Shown here piece by piece: positions 34,123-45,471 of a stretch of 64,000 nucleotides of DNA. The DNA lies in contig JAJEKV010000027.1 of the NCBI GenBank assembly GCA_021234155.1, positions 2,725,167 through 2,789,166 on the forward strand, written 5' to 3'. The notes under the pieces were generated by a model. The model had not been told where the DNA came from and did not search any database. It saw only the letters and a list, made by a program, of their open reading frames with translations. This DNA comes from Isoetes taiwanensis. Taxonomy: Eukaryota > Streptophyta > Lycopodiopsida > Isoetales > Isoetaceae. The stretch's first letter is position 1. Each line of letters begins with the position of its first letter. The position numbers and the translations under genes are program-made.

Positions 34123-37100
34123 CTAAGGTTTGCCATGGTGGCCGAAATCTGAAAATTATCAAGCCATGCTAGTCTCAATTAAATTATATGAACTATACAC
34201 CCATGGAAAGTTCACATCTCCAACTTTCTAACACACTAAAAAACACCCAAGCTTGACACTCGAGACAGAAATTATGAGTGAAAATGCAATAGGACCCTAC
34301 ATGGCGCCCATCAAAATTATGAACTCAAAAAGTTGGTACCTCTCAATTTAGAGTATTAATTTTCTAGATTGTTTGAATTTGCATGCATAGCAAGGCATAC
34401 GATGTAACGAATGATGGCAAATGACATTTTGGAATATATCGCATAGTTTCTCTTTGATGGCAATTCAAAGTCTGCATTTGAAGCCTATTGCAAGATTCCT
34501 CATAATTGACACCTTCATATAGTTTACATAAAGCGAGTCATGTATGTATTGTTGAAGCATAAGTAATCTTACAAACTTCTAGCTAAATTTCTTCCAACCT
34601 ACACATAATTGACCAACCTATTTCTAGAACTCGTAAGAAGTCGTAGATTTGAGGATACCGAAAAGAATTAAGGCTTTGGGGATAACACGTTTTAGCAACA
34701 TTTTCACGAAACCTACAATACTTTTCATATGCGTGTTCGAGTCCCCTAGCATGTCTTATTGCATTGCTTGCATTTTTGTGCTTCATATTCCACTGGTTGG
34801 TAATATTGACTTGGCATATATTTGTTATGGTCAAGTAGATATTTGCTACAAATGATGTTTGATGCTACAATTTTGTTATGCAATGCACGCTCAATAAAAT
34901 TTGGCAATATGTTGATATCTCTTACGTTGATTAACGGATCCAATGATGAGAATTGTAAATAGCTAAGGAAGCCAAGAAAATAATGTAATCCATTTCTATT
35001 TTGTGACTTACTACCATTGCCCTCGCATTTTCTATTTTATACACTCAAGATACTATCCGAAAGCATTGTCGAACATTGTTTTTGGTTGCCCCTAGGGGCA
35101 AAACCCTGCTATGTGGGTTTCTAGCATATTCTAAGCATATGCCGTAATATACCTAAGATATACCGTGATCGCTAAAAACCTTCGCTCCCTGTAAATGCAC
35201 CAATACTTCTTCTGTGGGTCGCGACGCTTGAACCCGGATAACCGGGTAAGACAAACAGAGCATAGGGTTATGGCCCGGTCGCGATTTGTAATTCTTCCGC
35301 TTTGCGCGGGGAGCGATAAACCCGACTTGCCAATCCTCTCCGCCAAGAGGTTTGTATGCTTCATTATTTTCGGCTATTGGAGTAACACTTCGATTTCGCA
35401 GAGAAACGTAGATCGGCATAACTCTACATCCGTCTCGCTTAATGAGTTTATTGATTCTCGCCTCTATGGGCAACATGATCCTTCAAATGCTAGAACAGTT
35501 TGTTAATATAAATCAAATGTTTTTCATGTAGTTGTAGGACTGTCAATATATATGATAATTATGCTTCTTTAGCAATGGTTTATTTGCTAAACAAAGGTTC
35601 ATTTCCTAGCTATTCTTTTCAACCCTTTTCACCGCTTGCGCTGGTTCATCGTAACAAAGAGAAAGCCTTTGTATGCAGCGTTGTAGAAAATCAAAGAAGG
35701 TAAAAAAATGATATGACGTAAACAATGCACCTTCTCCTTCGTCGGGATGTGTAAATGCCGGGTTTAGCTTTGTTAAAGTGTTCATTGAAAAGACAACCGA
35801 ACAACCTTGGGTATGCACACAAGGACAAGTTAGCTTTGCAGTAATGTTTCAAAAGCATGCACTAAGATGGCTTAATGCCAAATGTGCAATAATTTAGCAG
35901 ACCATTAGACCATTAGCGAGATGGAAGATTGAGATAGTTTAAGCGGTTGATGCATCAATCAGAAGTTGGGCTTTGCCATTTCAAAGGTAAGCATTTCATA
36001 TGTTTGTAGTTTGATCTGCTCTAGATTATACCGATTGCATCTCGAGATGTGGTGTTGTTTATTTTAGATGAGAAGCCATTTGATGGAGTCTTGGCTATAA
36101 TATGAGAGCTTTTGATTGTTGTAAATGCGGGGATATGAGGATTGATAGCAACAAAGCCGATTGTCTTTTAAACTAATATTGGTTGTGATAAATCCGAGGA
36201 TATAGCAGAGAATATGTCTTCTCAAATCATGCAATGTACCATATTGTGACTTTTTGTTGACGATAGACAATGTTTAACTTGGTGTGTTGACTAGTCCCGG
36301 ATCGTCCATTTGATATGGTGTCATTGTAGTTTGGGCACGTAAGGATTAGATATTTGTATTTTCAGAACATGGTGGCTCCTTGCGAGAAGTTATGCTTAGA
36401 ATCCCATGCTTTGTGCAATGTCTAGTTTTGAGGCTTTTGAAGCCATATTTATTGTAGTTTTGTTTAGGTGCAGCATTGGCAACCGGAAGTGTTGAAGTTT
36501 ATAGCACGAGGAGGAACCATTGAAGCTTTTCAATTATTGCATGCACGTAAAGGCCTGGATATGTTTGGGTCGTGTTTGTGGTATTCGACGATTTCTAAAA
36601 TAGTTTTGGTAAGTGAAGTTACCGCCAAAATGCTTCTATTTTGTATTTTTCTTTTTTGCATATGCAGTTTTCCAAAGATTTTTGTGGTAGTGTATGTATG
36701 ACACAAGTTTGGTTATAGAGATGGAACTTCATGATGCTCACCGGCAAGACTTAGATTCGTATACCAATTGCAAATAAGCTCCATGCACATGCACATGCTT
36801 TTGAAAATCGACTTGCCATTTACTTCAAGCCGTTTGGAGCTATCGGTTTATCAACCGGAAATGATAAAGTTTGCAGAGGTAAATAAAGCCCAGGTGTTTA
36901 AAAATTTCAAAAGCAATGCTAAGTTCAAATATTGTCTTTTACTTGCCATTATTTCGGCCGTGGAAATGCCGCAGGTGTTCGAAGATGCGTCAAATGGGGA
37001 TGAGTGATGCCTCCTCATAAATGATCTTTTATGTGATGAAGAAGTAAGGCAAGGGCTTAAACCATATTCAAACCGGCCAAGATTTCCACAATTGTACCAC

Positions 37101-37584
37101 AAATCCGAGAGCTTTGGGTGGTTGTAATATTGTTCTAGAACTTTAAGAGTGAGGTCAACATTTGTGAGAATAAAAAGGCTCAACATCAAAACTAGGCTTT
37201 CTGGTTTTGAAGAAGAAGGAACATATTATTTCATTCTACTTTTAAGGTGTTAAATTTGGTAAAACATGTCAGACCATCCTTAGAAAGCAAACATTTTGTT
37301 CAAGTTACATTCTCTCTCATGTTTAAGGTCTTAATGGTAATGGTCTTCTTGTGTGATGGAGAGTAAGACATTATTTATCATAAGATCCATAATAATGTGA
37401 TCTAAAGGAGGAAAAGATTGCCACATTTAAGCTTGGATAAGACGACGTTATTTGTATGAACATGATCCAGTGTTGTAACTATTATGGCGTCGTGAACCTC
37501 AGCTTAATACGATCTCCCTCTTCTTTGCTTGGTCTGGTCACAGGTTGAAGTTAGAATTTTGTTGTTCTGAATTCTCTTGCAGCT
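34123..37584. other. Gene-poor interval
   Basis: Unassigned frames include 107 codons on minus at 35153-35476 and 112 on minus at 36851-37189. The segment at 35090-35500 has higher GC and a palindromic TTGCCCCTAGGGGCAA at 35086-35101, suggestive of an old LTR or another element, but no partner was found. Two plus-strand frames (36468-36701 with QPEVLKFIARGGTIEAFQLL; 36768-37007 with YQPEMIKFAEVNKAQVF) resemble each other in the PE(V/M)(L/I)KF segment. No identification. Confidence 0.35.
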
Positions 37585-38060
37585 TGTTTGAATAAAAATG
37601 ATGTAGTGGAAAACCTTTTTGCAAAGATTATGGAAGGGAATTTTTGTGATGTTTTCACATCCGGGACTACGCTTCTAAGGCCCGAGCTTGTGACTAAACT
37701 ACTTGGCTATATTTTTGATGCAAGAGTTGCATTAGGATTTTGCAAATGGGCAGAGAAACAAAGGGGTCATACGCATAATGTAGATGTATATAATCGTCTT
37801 CTTGTTATATTGATATCAGGATCTTTGTATAAGGATGTACATAATATTTACAAGAAAATGTTGGTGTCTGGTTGTTCTCCAAATTGCTATATTGTAGAAT
37901 TTTGGTAAGATGCCTTTGTAAAGAAGGTAAAGTGAATGAGGCGATCACTTCCTCTCCTCAGAAGTTTCTTTACAACATTTTGATTGATGGACTTTGTAAA
38001 TTTGGGAACGTTGAAGAAGTTGAAAAGTTGCTCTTAAAATGGCTGAGCCACAAAGTTGTT
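37585..38060 (+). pseudogene. PPR protein remnant, P type
   Basis: The plus strand reads VENLFAKIMEGNF, then LRPELVTKLLGYIFDARVAL and GFCKWAEKQRGHTHNVDVYN. This is the standard N-terminal approach of P-class PPR proteins ('L.P..V...L.......AL.FF.WA..Q.GF.H....Y'). It continues with RLLVILISGSLYKDVHNIYK and MLVSGCSPNCY. A +1 shift at about 37900 moves to a frame with LVRCLCKEGKVNEAI and, after losing part of a motif, FLYNILIDGLCKFGNVEEVE. The array then stops near 38050. No transit peptide is evident. The loss between NEAI and FLYN removes more than one motif, so this is a true remnant, not just a single miscalled base. Confidence 0.6.
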
Positions 38061-39324
38061 AGCTTTAGGAGCTCGTGGTTCCCGTTCCAAGTTGAGTTCC
38101 AAATGAGTTTCGCAATACTCCTCCATGCCGAAAGCACCAAAGATTTCTTCGCATCAAATTCCATAAAGTCATGGTATCAAGTATTCTATTCTCTAGAAGT
38201 AGCAATTTGAATTGATCACAAAACATGACTTCAAACTATGATTTAAGCCATTTCACCCTCCTCGCTATGGAGGGCAACCTCTATCTAAAGACCTTGTTTT
38301 AGAATGCTTTTTGTAGGCTATGTATGCTACACTATTATTCTGAAGAACACATTAAACGAGACATTATCATATATCACATCGATTCTCGCCTCTATATCAT
38401 TACATATGTTTCTACTTTGTTGATCAAATCATACATAATTTCTAAGCTTTAGTAATTAATGTTTAGGCCCTTAAAGTTTACCTATGTTTGCTTTTTGTTA
38501 GGGGCCAAAAAGGCATTACCATTGACATTAATTAATACAAAACCATTATATCCAACACCTTTAAATTAAAATCTCCCTCAACCCCTTTTAGTTTGGGTGC
38601 ATATTCTCAATGGAATGACGAGGGCAAATGAGAGCCCTAAATTTGTATAATACATGTACAAAATCAACACCATTTAGTACATTGCCTCAAACCTTATAGT
38701 ATTTTACGGTAACCTTGTTGTACATATACCAAAACTTCTACAAGCATACCCTAAAACAAGAATCGCTTATCTACGGTCTAGATCGAGGAATAAAGGGCAA
38801 ATATGCCCATCTAATAGCTCTCGATGCTTAAAGTCACCCCTCATGAGAATACAAGCCTCCGCACCCAAGTGCTCAAAAGATAACTAGCAAAAGAAAAAGA
38901 ACATATTTCCAGCATGATGACCCACATCGAATAACTTTGAGGATGGCCTCCGTCTAGCACACTCTGAAAGGCAATAGGATAGGCCACGATTTGTTGATCT
39001 TTGTACCAGTCTGCACACCTTATTTGCTAGGATTGACACCATAGCTTGAAACCGGCAACATTTCAAGCAAGAGACTAGGGTAACCCTATCCCTACTCCTC
39101 ATCATAAAAATGAAGAGGGCGATTTCTTATGTTGCCTTTTACTCTTCCCCTCAAAATCTTGAAGTCTCTGCAAGTGCTCTTACCTCCTCTCTTGGTGCCT
39201 TCAAATTTGTTGCCATTATCTTTTCCTCTTCTCTGAAAGCTTTTAACCCTGTTGCCATTATTTTCAGATCAATTTTATTTATCGAACATATTGAAGCAAG
39301 TTCAAGCTATCACTAGGTTTCCTA
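38061..39324. other. Spacer without recognisable genes
   Basis: AT-rich, with only short frames. The last 200 bp (39110-39320) contain a loosely duplicated block (GTTGCCATTATCTTTTCCTC and GTTGCCATTATTTTCAGA) and lead up to a copia-type primer-binding site. They are probably the 3' end of an old copia LTR. Confidence 0.4.
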
Positions 39325-39338
39325 TGGTATCAACAGAA
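39325..39338 (+). other. Copia-type primer-binding site remnant
   Basis: TGGTATCAACAGAAG begins with TGGTATCA, the sequence complementary to the initiator tRNA-Met 3' end that follows the 5' LTR of plant copia elements (TGGTATCAGAGC). It is followed by an ATG at about 39410 (MENNLNQAAIFSNMNHATTF) that looks like the start of a gag, ended by a stop about 40 codons on. It marks a second, more decayed copia copy. Confidence 0.45.
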
Positions 39339-41477
39339 GAATCCTCTTCTGCCAATGTCTCATGAGGTTTTTTTGTCTTTATTTTATTTGACATGACTCT
39401 TACAGATGGAGAATAATCTGAATCAGGCAGCGATCTTTTCCAATATGAATCATGCAACAACTTTTTCAAGTGCTAACTTGATTGGAGCAGGATCTCAGGC
39501 AGCATCGACCTTTTTCAAATCTTAATCTGATTGAGGGGACTTTGTTAAAATGATTTGAACCTATTACTGTTGGAGCAGATTCTGATGTATTGAATCCACT
39601 TTTTTTTTTTTTTTTGGTGTAGTGGCCTGCTAGGGTCTAGGGTTGAGCATCCAATATTCACCTAAATAATGTTTGTTGTGGAATTATTATAATGAAGTAG
39701 ATAATATAGATATCTACTTCATTATAATTGACTGATCTTTCTTGTGAAAATCTAGAGATGCATGCATGAGAGGAGAAAAGACTTCTTCTGATCAAACAGA
39801 GTTATGGGCAAGCTAATCGAGCAAAGTTGTTGGAATGGCAACTAACGGCCCAGAAAGTAACGCTGAAGTTGTAAGTGATAAATCTAGTGTGAATGGTGAC
39901 GCTGCGTAAAAATGAAATTTCGAGAGAGAAATGAAATGCATGAAATATCACTAGGGAAGGGACAAAAATTATAGCAAATTTCTTAGAGGTAATTGATAGC
40001 CATAAATTGATATTTATCATCCACGGAGAAATCATGGGAGATTTGTGTCGTCAGTGAAAACGATAAAGATGGAGTCATGATACCATAAAAGTAGTTATCT
40101 CTGCTCCGAGTGTTTAGATGTCTCTAAAAGTTGTAAGATGGCTCTAAAAGTTTCCTTGAGTTTCTTTTGTCTCCTTTCTGCAATCTCTTACATGATCATA
40201 AAATACTAATTCCATCGTCTCATTGAATTTGTTTTTCTTCAATATGTTGAGTTTCTTGGCAAAATCAAATGATTCTTGTTCAGTCAATTTGACTTCTTCA
40301 TCTCTTGAACTTTCAAACCTTCGAGTTGGACGGGGAATAATTTATTTAAATCAAATGATGTTTCTTAGGGGACTTCAGTTCTCGCAATAATCTATCTACA
40401 ATCATTGTGGATTATATGAAGACTCAATATTTCTAGTTTCTAAATAATACACATACTTGTGAGTTGGATGCATGTACCTCATGTATAGGCATTGTTCCAA
40501 ATATTTCAAGCAACTACTAGTGTTGCTTCTTTCCTCTCATGCAATGCGTTGGACTGGAACGCCATATACTCAATTGCCAAAAGATGGTTCAAATGATGAT
40601 ATGCCATTTTGAATACAGAATGGCCATGGGTCTACGACGCTTTAAAGCTTGTTGAAAATAAAAACATGCAGGGTCATCTCGGGCATGTGTACAAGTGAAA
40701 TGATGCAGACTTAGATCATTTGAAGCAGTACTTGGATGTGAGCTTCCTCAATAAGCTTTAGGATGATACTACCTTGGAGATGGTTAAGACATTACATTAC
40801 AACACATAGATGAATCCTATGCTAATTCGTGGCCCAAACTATACATGTTAGCATGTCTACCCATGAAGAGGTGTAGAACAATTGCATCTATCCATAGAGT
40901 TGCACAAATGTGTCCAACATCAAAATAGAATATGTTGGTTGATCACACCTAAACAGCCACTATATGTGCTTTTGCAAATGCCTAGAGTGGTACCAACATC
41001 TTATATTCTTGACTAACGAGGCCATTTATGCCCACCTCCAACACATTCATATCATACTCTAAACATTCCCTGATCAGTGAACTTATTATTATCAAAATTT
41101 TTTACTCAAAAATCCTTCAAAGGTAAGAGTTTTTTAATCTTATCTGTACTCTTCTTGTATTGAGCCTCAACACATCATCTAGTCTCCATAGACAATAAAA
41201 AAACGATTTAATTCTAACTTTAATTCAAGCTTGTCTATGGAGATGCATCCTGAATGAAGACAACGGGTGCTTCAAAATAATAAATCACTTTCACAAGCAT
41301 TGAGCTGAATAACCTTTTGTAGAGACGAGTCTGACAATGATTTGGAGTATAATTGGGCAGCGAGGCTCCCCAGTCTGGTGATGGAAGTGTGATGAAGAGG
41401 AGGGCATTATATTTTGTAGTAGCACATGATTGAAGGAGACTGATAATTTGCATTTGGCCGTAATCTTAAACTCTACA
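39339..41477. other. Decayed sequence between copia copies
   Basis: After the short gag-like start there are a 17-base T-run (39601-39617), a strong hairpin (39686-39728), and long AT-rich text with no frame above 80 codons. It may contain further copia remnants, but none could be placed. Confidence 0.35.
39686..39728. repeat. Perfect 18-bp inverted repeat with 7-nt loop
   Basis: ATTATAATGAAGTAGATA and its exact reverse complement TATCTACTTCATTATAAT flank ATATAGA. No T-run follows, so it is not an obvious terminator. Transcript foldback, cruciform, or the remnant of a small foldback element are the options. Confidence 0.85.
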
Positions 41478-41769
41478 TGTTGGGGACATACCTTTTTGGA
41501 CATGGATCTAAACTATTTGGTGTAAAAAGTAATATCTAGAAGCTTCTCACATGTTGTTGTGGAAATAGGTAGGTGATTATTTAGAACTATGGGTATGGCA
41601 CTAGTGTGGGATTTGAACACACAACTCCAGTCAAAGAACAAACAATATAACTGTTGCAATACAACCGGTATGCCATCTTGATGGCCGCATTGAAGCTAGG
41701 AGAGCTTACCTTTTGTTCGATAATGTAACCTTTTCTATCATTCTCTTGAATAGAAGCTCGTTGTTTTCA
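41478..41769 (+). repeat. 5' LTR of the copia element
   Basis: It starts TGTTGGGGACATACC, matching TGTTGGGACACATT of the downstream LTR, and ends CTCGTTGTTTTCA. The last 110 bp (GAAGCTAGGAGAGCTTACCT, TGTAACCTTTTCTAT, TTGAATAGAAGCT) match the 3' LTR almost base for base, whereas the first 180 bp do not align well and include a tRNA-like segment. At 292 bp it is about 40 bp longer than its partner, so part of it was replaced or has an insertion. Confidence 0.65.
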
Positions 41770-41786
41770 TAGTATTAGAGCGGGGA
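41770..41786 (+). other. Copia primer-binding site
   Basis: TAGTATTAGAGCGGGGA directly after the LTR is a mutated form of TGGTATCAGAGC, the initiator-Met tRNA complement used to prime copia reverse transcription. Two transitions separate it from the consensus. Confidence 0.65.
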
Positions 41787-41796
41787 CGATCCAATT

Positions 41797-42760
41797 CCAT
41801 GGCCCGATCTGGCTAAGAACAATAAGCCAAGTTTCAATCATGAGGATTGAGCCATTGAACCACAATAATGGTCATTATTGGTATATCAAGATACAAACTA
41901 AGCTCTGTGAGAAGGGATTATGGGACATAGTCTCAAGAGATGAGCCCATTCCAACATTACGTGCAAAGGCACGAGTGCAACTCTAACTGCAGCACAAGTT
42001 GTGAAGGAGAAAACTGCATCACAAGATCCTGCAGTGGTGGAAGCAGAGAGACAATCCCTTAACCAAATGGTTACAGAAAGATTAGGAAGCTAAGAGCAAA
42101 ATTTTAAAATATGTTGATGATACTCTCATGTCAGTAATTGCAAAAGTTGCTACAGCAAAAGAGGCATGGGAACAACTCAAGAAATCCTACAGAAGAAGCC
42201 ATTTCTCAATTCAAGCAAATCTTTACAGCAAGTGATTCCATGGAGGAGTACATAAGAATCATAAGGCAAGTTGCCAAGCAACTACAAGCTATGATGAAAG
42301 ATCTAGATGAAGATCTAGTGTTTGGGGCTTTGTTGCTTAGACTGCCATCAAGCTACAATAATGTAAAGAACATTAATTGAATCTGCAGAGAAAGTGGAAC
42401 TAGAATGGGCATGCCATCAACTTCTCTTTGGAATAATGGAATTAAGGAGGCACCAAGAATATTGGAGCCAAAGAGAAAAAGGTTTTGTTAGCAAACCCAG
42501 AAGAATCTCTAAAGTGTTTTAATTATGATAAAGTTGGACACATAGGGAAGAACTACTCCGAGCTTGACAAAAGGAAAAAAAAGCAGAATTTCAAAGAAAA
42601 GGAGCAAACCAAATACAAGAACAAGGATTCTTTTAAATGAAAGAAAGATGACTCAAAAGCATACAAAGCAAGCAAAAAAAGTTAAAAGGACGATGACGAC
42701 AACGACTCTATTGTACTTTGCTATTAGTGCTTTTGTCTCAACGTAACAGGTCTCCAAAGA
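41797..42760 (+). pseudogene. Copia gag remnant
   Basis: The plus strand carries the gag of a Ty1/copia element in several frames: NGHYWYIKIQTKLCEKGLWD and VATAKEAWEQLKKSY are the usual capsid (UBN2-type) core. Later, ESLKCFNYDKVGHIGKNYSE is a zinc knuckle in which the second and last Cys of C-x2-C-x4-H-x4-C are replaced by Tyr. It ends in a Lys-rich tract (SRISKKRSKPNTR). Stops occur within the first 20 codons and again mid-way. In an active element this protein packages the RNA. Confidence 0.65.
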
Positions 42761-42978
42761 GATGTATGATTATACATATTCTCATCATATCTACTTAAGT
42801 TCATACAAATAATTATGGCATGTTTTTTATAGAACAAAGATGCCATAGTCTCATGTCTTATAGCTTCTGACATAATCAAACGTGTCTGATATCTAGACTC
42901 AAGTGCAAGTGATTACATGACCAGGCAAAAGATGTTCATGGATTATCATTTGAATGATAACAGGTAGGAAAGTAAGGA

Positions 42979-43066
42979 TTAAGAAAGAATAGAATAGAAT
43001 AGAATAGAATAGAATAGAATAGAATAGAATAGAATAGAATAGAATAGAATAGAATAGAATAGAATA
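42979..43066. repeat. Pentanucleotide microsatellite (AGAAT)n
   Basis: About 16 uninterrupted copies of AGAAT from roughly 42986 to 43066, inside the copia internal region between gag and integrase. It is a likely length-polymorphic site. Confidence 0.95.
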
Positions 43067-43067
43067 G

Positions 43068-44415
43068 TTGGAACTAGTTAGAATAGTTAGGAAAGGGGAA
43101 CTCAATATTGTAGATATTGGAAATATTTCTCTTAAAATTCCACAAGGTATGATCAAATTAAAACACGTTATACATGTCCCAGACCTTGAGGCAAACGTAC
43201 TTTCCATATCTAAGATGGACGATGCACGACATAAGATACATTTTGGTGGGGGAAAATATATTGTCAGGGACAAAAACAAAGATATCATTGCTAAAAGGGA
43301 ACGTGCTCGCAATATTTACAAGCTAAATTGGTCATCCCATCCAACACAACCTTCACTGCTGTAGAGCTGCAGAAATCCAAAACATGGCATGAAAAGATGG
43401 GGCATGTAAACTATCCCATCCTCAAAAAAATTTATTCATATGATATGGTCAAGGTATTGCCCAAGGTACCCAAACGTCATGTTATTTGTGAGGGATGTGC
43501 GCTGGATATGCTTAAACTGAAAGCCTACATGAAAGAAAAAAAATAAAAGAGCATCAAAGCACCTCGAATTGCTTCATATAGATCTGCAGGGACCAGCCAA
43601 CACCAAATCTCTTGAAGGATCCAAACATTTTCTGGTGATACTTGATAACTACAGTAGAAAGAATTGGACATTCTTTCTCAAGCACAAATCTGACGTATTG
43701 GAGATGTTCATCATATGGAGAGCAGAAATAAAAAATTGTATTGAGCTTGTAATAAAGATCATTTGAACTGACCAAGGCAAGAAATTCCTCAACACTTGTT
43801 TCAGTAACTTCTTGCAGGATGCTAGCATTCACCACCAAGATCAGTTGCCTATGGGCACCAACAAAACAGGGTTGTGGAATGCAAGAACAGAATACTACTT
43901 GAATGCGCTCGGATATTAATTTATATGCAAAATATTGATCCCATTTTTTGGGCAGAACCTATTCATATAACATGTTATATTCTGAACATGGTACCAACCA
44001 AGGCAAATTCAGGTATTGTCCCTAACAATTATGATCAGGACACAAACCCAATGTCCAAGACTTAAAGATGTTTTACTGTAAGGTGTATGCACACCTCATC
44101 CAGCAAGAAAGACCTCGAGGAAAATTGTCCTCACGTGCTATTGAATGCATATTCGCTGAGTATGATGAGCATATGAATGGTTATAGACTTTATGTAACTC
44201 CGACAAAGGAAATCATTGTCAGATCGAGTGTTGAATTTGATGAATGCACTTTCATGCTTAAGAAAAGGGGAAAATCCATTGATCTGGAGTGGTATGAATC
44301 AGATCAAGTTACCACACCTCATCCACATGTCATCACAAATGAGGAGCTGACCTGCAAACTAGGTAAACCTGTTGAGACAGATGAAGACACTTGCCATTGG
44401 GCCCAGAGAAGATAG
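43068..44415 (+). pseudogene. Copia protease/integrase remnant
   Basis: The first frame reads GNISLKIPQGMIKLKHVIHV and PDLEANVLSISKM, the stretch between protease and integrase. Then TWHEKMGHVNYPILKKI with VICEGCALDMLK makes the H-x-H/C-x2-C zinc-binding pre-integrase (GAG_pre-integrs) domain. From 43569, LLHIDLQGPANTKSLEGSKH and LVILDNYSRKNWTFFLKHKS begin the integrase core with its first Asp. DQGKKFLN near 43780 should hold the second Asp, but in another frame. The region from 44068 (ERPRGKLSSRAIECIFAEYD, GYRLYVTPTKEIIVRSSVEF) is the typical end of copia integrase. The protease active site (DSGA) is not visible. Confidence 0.7.
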
Positions 44416-44639
44416 ATCTTGATGAGGATGAGATGCTTTTTGCAGTACCCCTAAGGAGATCCAAGGGGACCAGTGAACTGACTGAGAGAACATGAGCATA
44501 TCTCGACCCCAAATCTGGTAAGACTACATCCTACCTTGCCTTTCATAGCAATATTATAGCAGATGAACCTTCTTATTTCCGAGCAACAACGATAGCACTT
44601 ACCATAAGAAATGGCATCACGCCACGCAGGATGAATATC

Positions 44640-45290
44640 AATCCTTAGTGGATAATGAAACATGGAAGTTGTGCTCTCTTCCTTCTAAGAGAAAGGCTAA
44701 TGTGCATTGTGAATGGTTGTATAAGCAAGGGAAAATTGGCAGATTCAAACCATGTCTCGTAGCCAAAGGCTATTCTCAGGTACATGGCATAGACTTCCAT
44801 GAGACATTTGCACCAGGGGCACAACTCACTTCCATCAGACTAGTCATTGCTTTGGGAGTTGCTAATGGTCAATCTACAAAGACATAGATGTCAGAATGGC
44901 ATTCCTTAATGGAACATTGAAAGAAGAAGTTTATATGAAGCAAGCACCTGGGTTCATTAAAAAGAGTCAAGAACATATGGTACATAGGCTAGGCTGCAAA
45001 AGCCTATTTATGGGTTTCAACAGTCATCTCGCCAATGGTATCATACCATCTATCAGTTCGATACTCACATGGACTTCACTCGATGCCAAGGAGATTGGAA
45101 TATTTATTGATAATTTCAAGGCTCCTAGGTGATCATCATCGTGCTTTATGTTGATGACCTCATCTTGACTAGCAATTGCAAATTGCTAATACATAACACT
45201 AAAGATGCCTTAAACAATCAGTTCCATATGACGGACTTGGGACCTCTACAAATATTTCCTTTGCATATAGGTTTGCAGAGATGAAGCTAG
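44640..45290 (+). pseudogene. Copia reverse transcriptase remnant
   Basis: DNETWKLCSLPSKRKANVHC and WLYKQGKIGRFKPCLVAKGY, then GIDFHETFAPGAQLTSIRLV, are the fingers of copia reverse transcriptase. After a one-base shift near 44880 comes DVRMAFLNGTLKEEVYMKQA PGF, holding the first catalytic Asp. The palm follows at 45148 as VLYVDDLILTSN, with the YVDD box intact. Stops before and after show it is inactive. The coding match ends shortly before the solo gypsy LTR at 45472. Confidence 0.75.
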
Positions 45291-45471
45291 TGGCAGCATC
45301 ACTCTCCACTAAACGAAGGCCATTCAAGCCCTCTTGGACAGTCGCAACATAGAAGAATGTAAATCTATCTCTACACCAGTCACTACCCAATATTTGAATT
45401 CACTCAAAGGCATTGATACAATGTTTCAAGAGATTGGATACAGTGCCAGATATATCTCAGGTTGACATAAT

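Noticed and set aside
42899-43312. 137-codon minus-strand frame with an SILFY repeat
   Set aside because: It is the translation of the AGAAT microsatellite plus antisense of the copia internal region.
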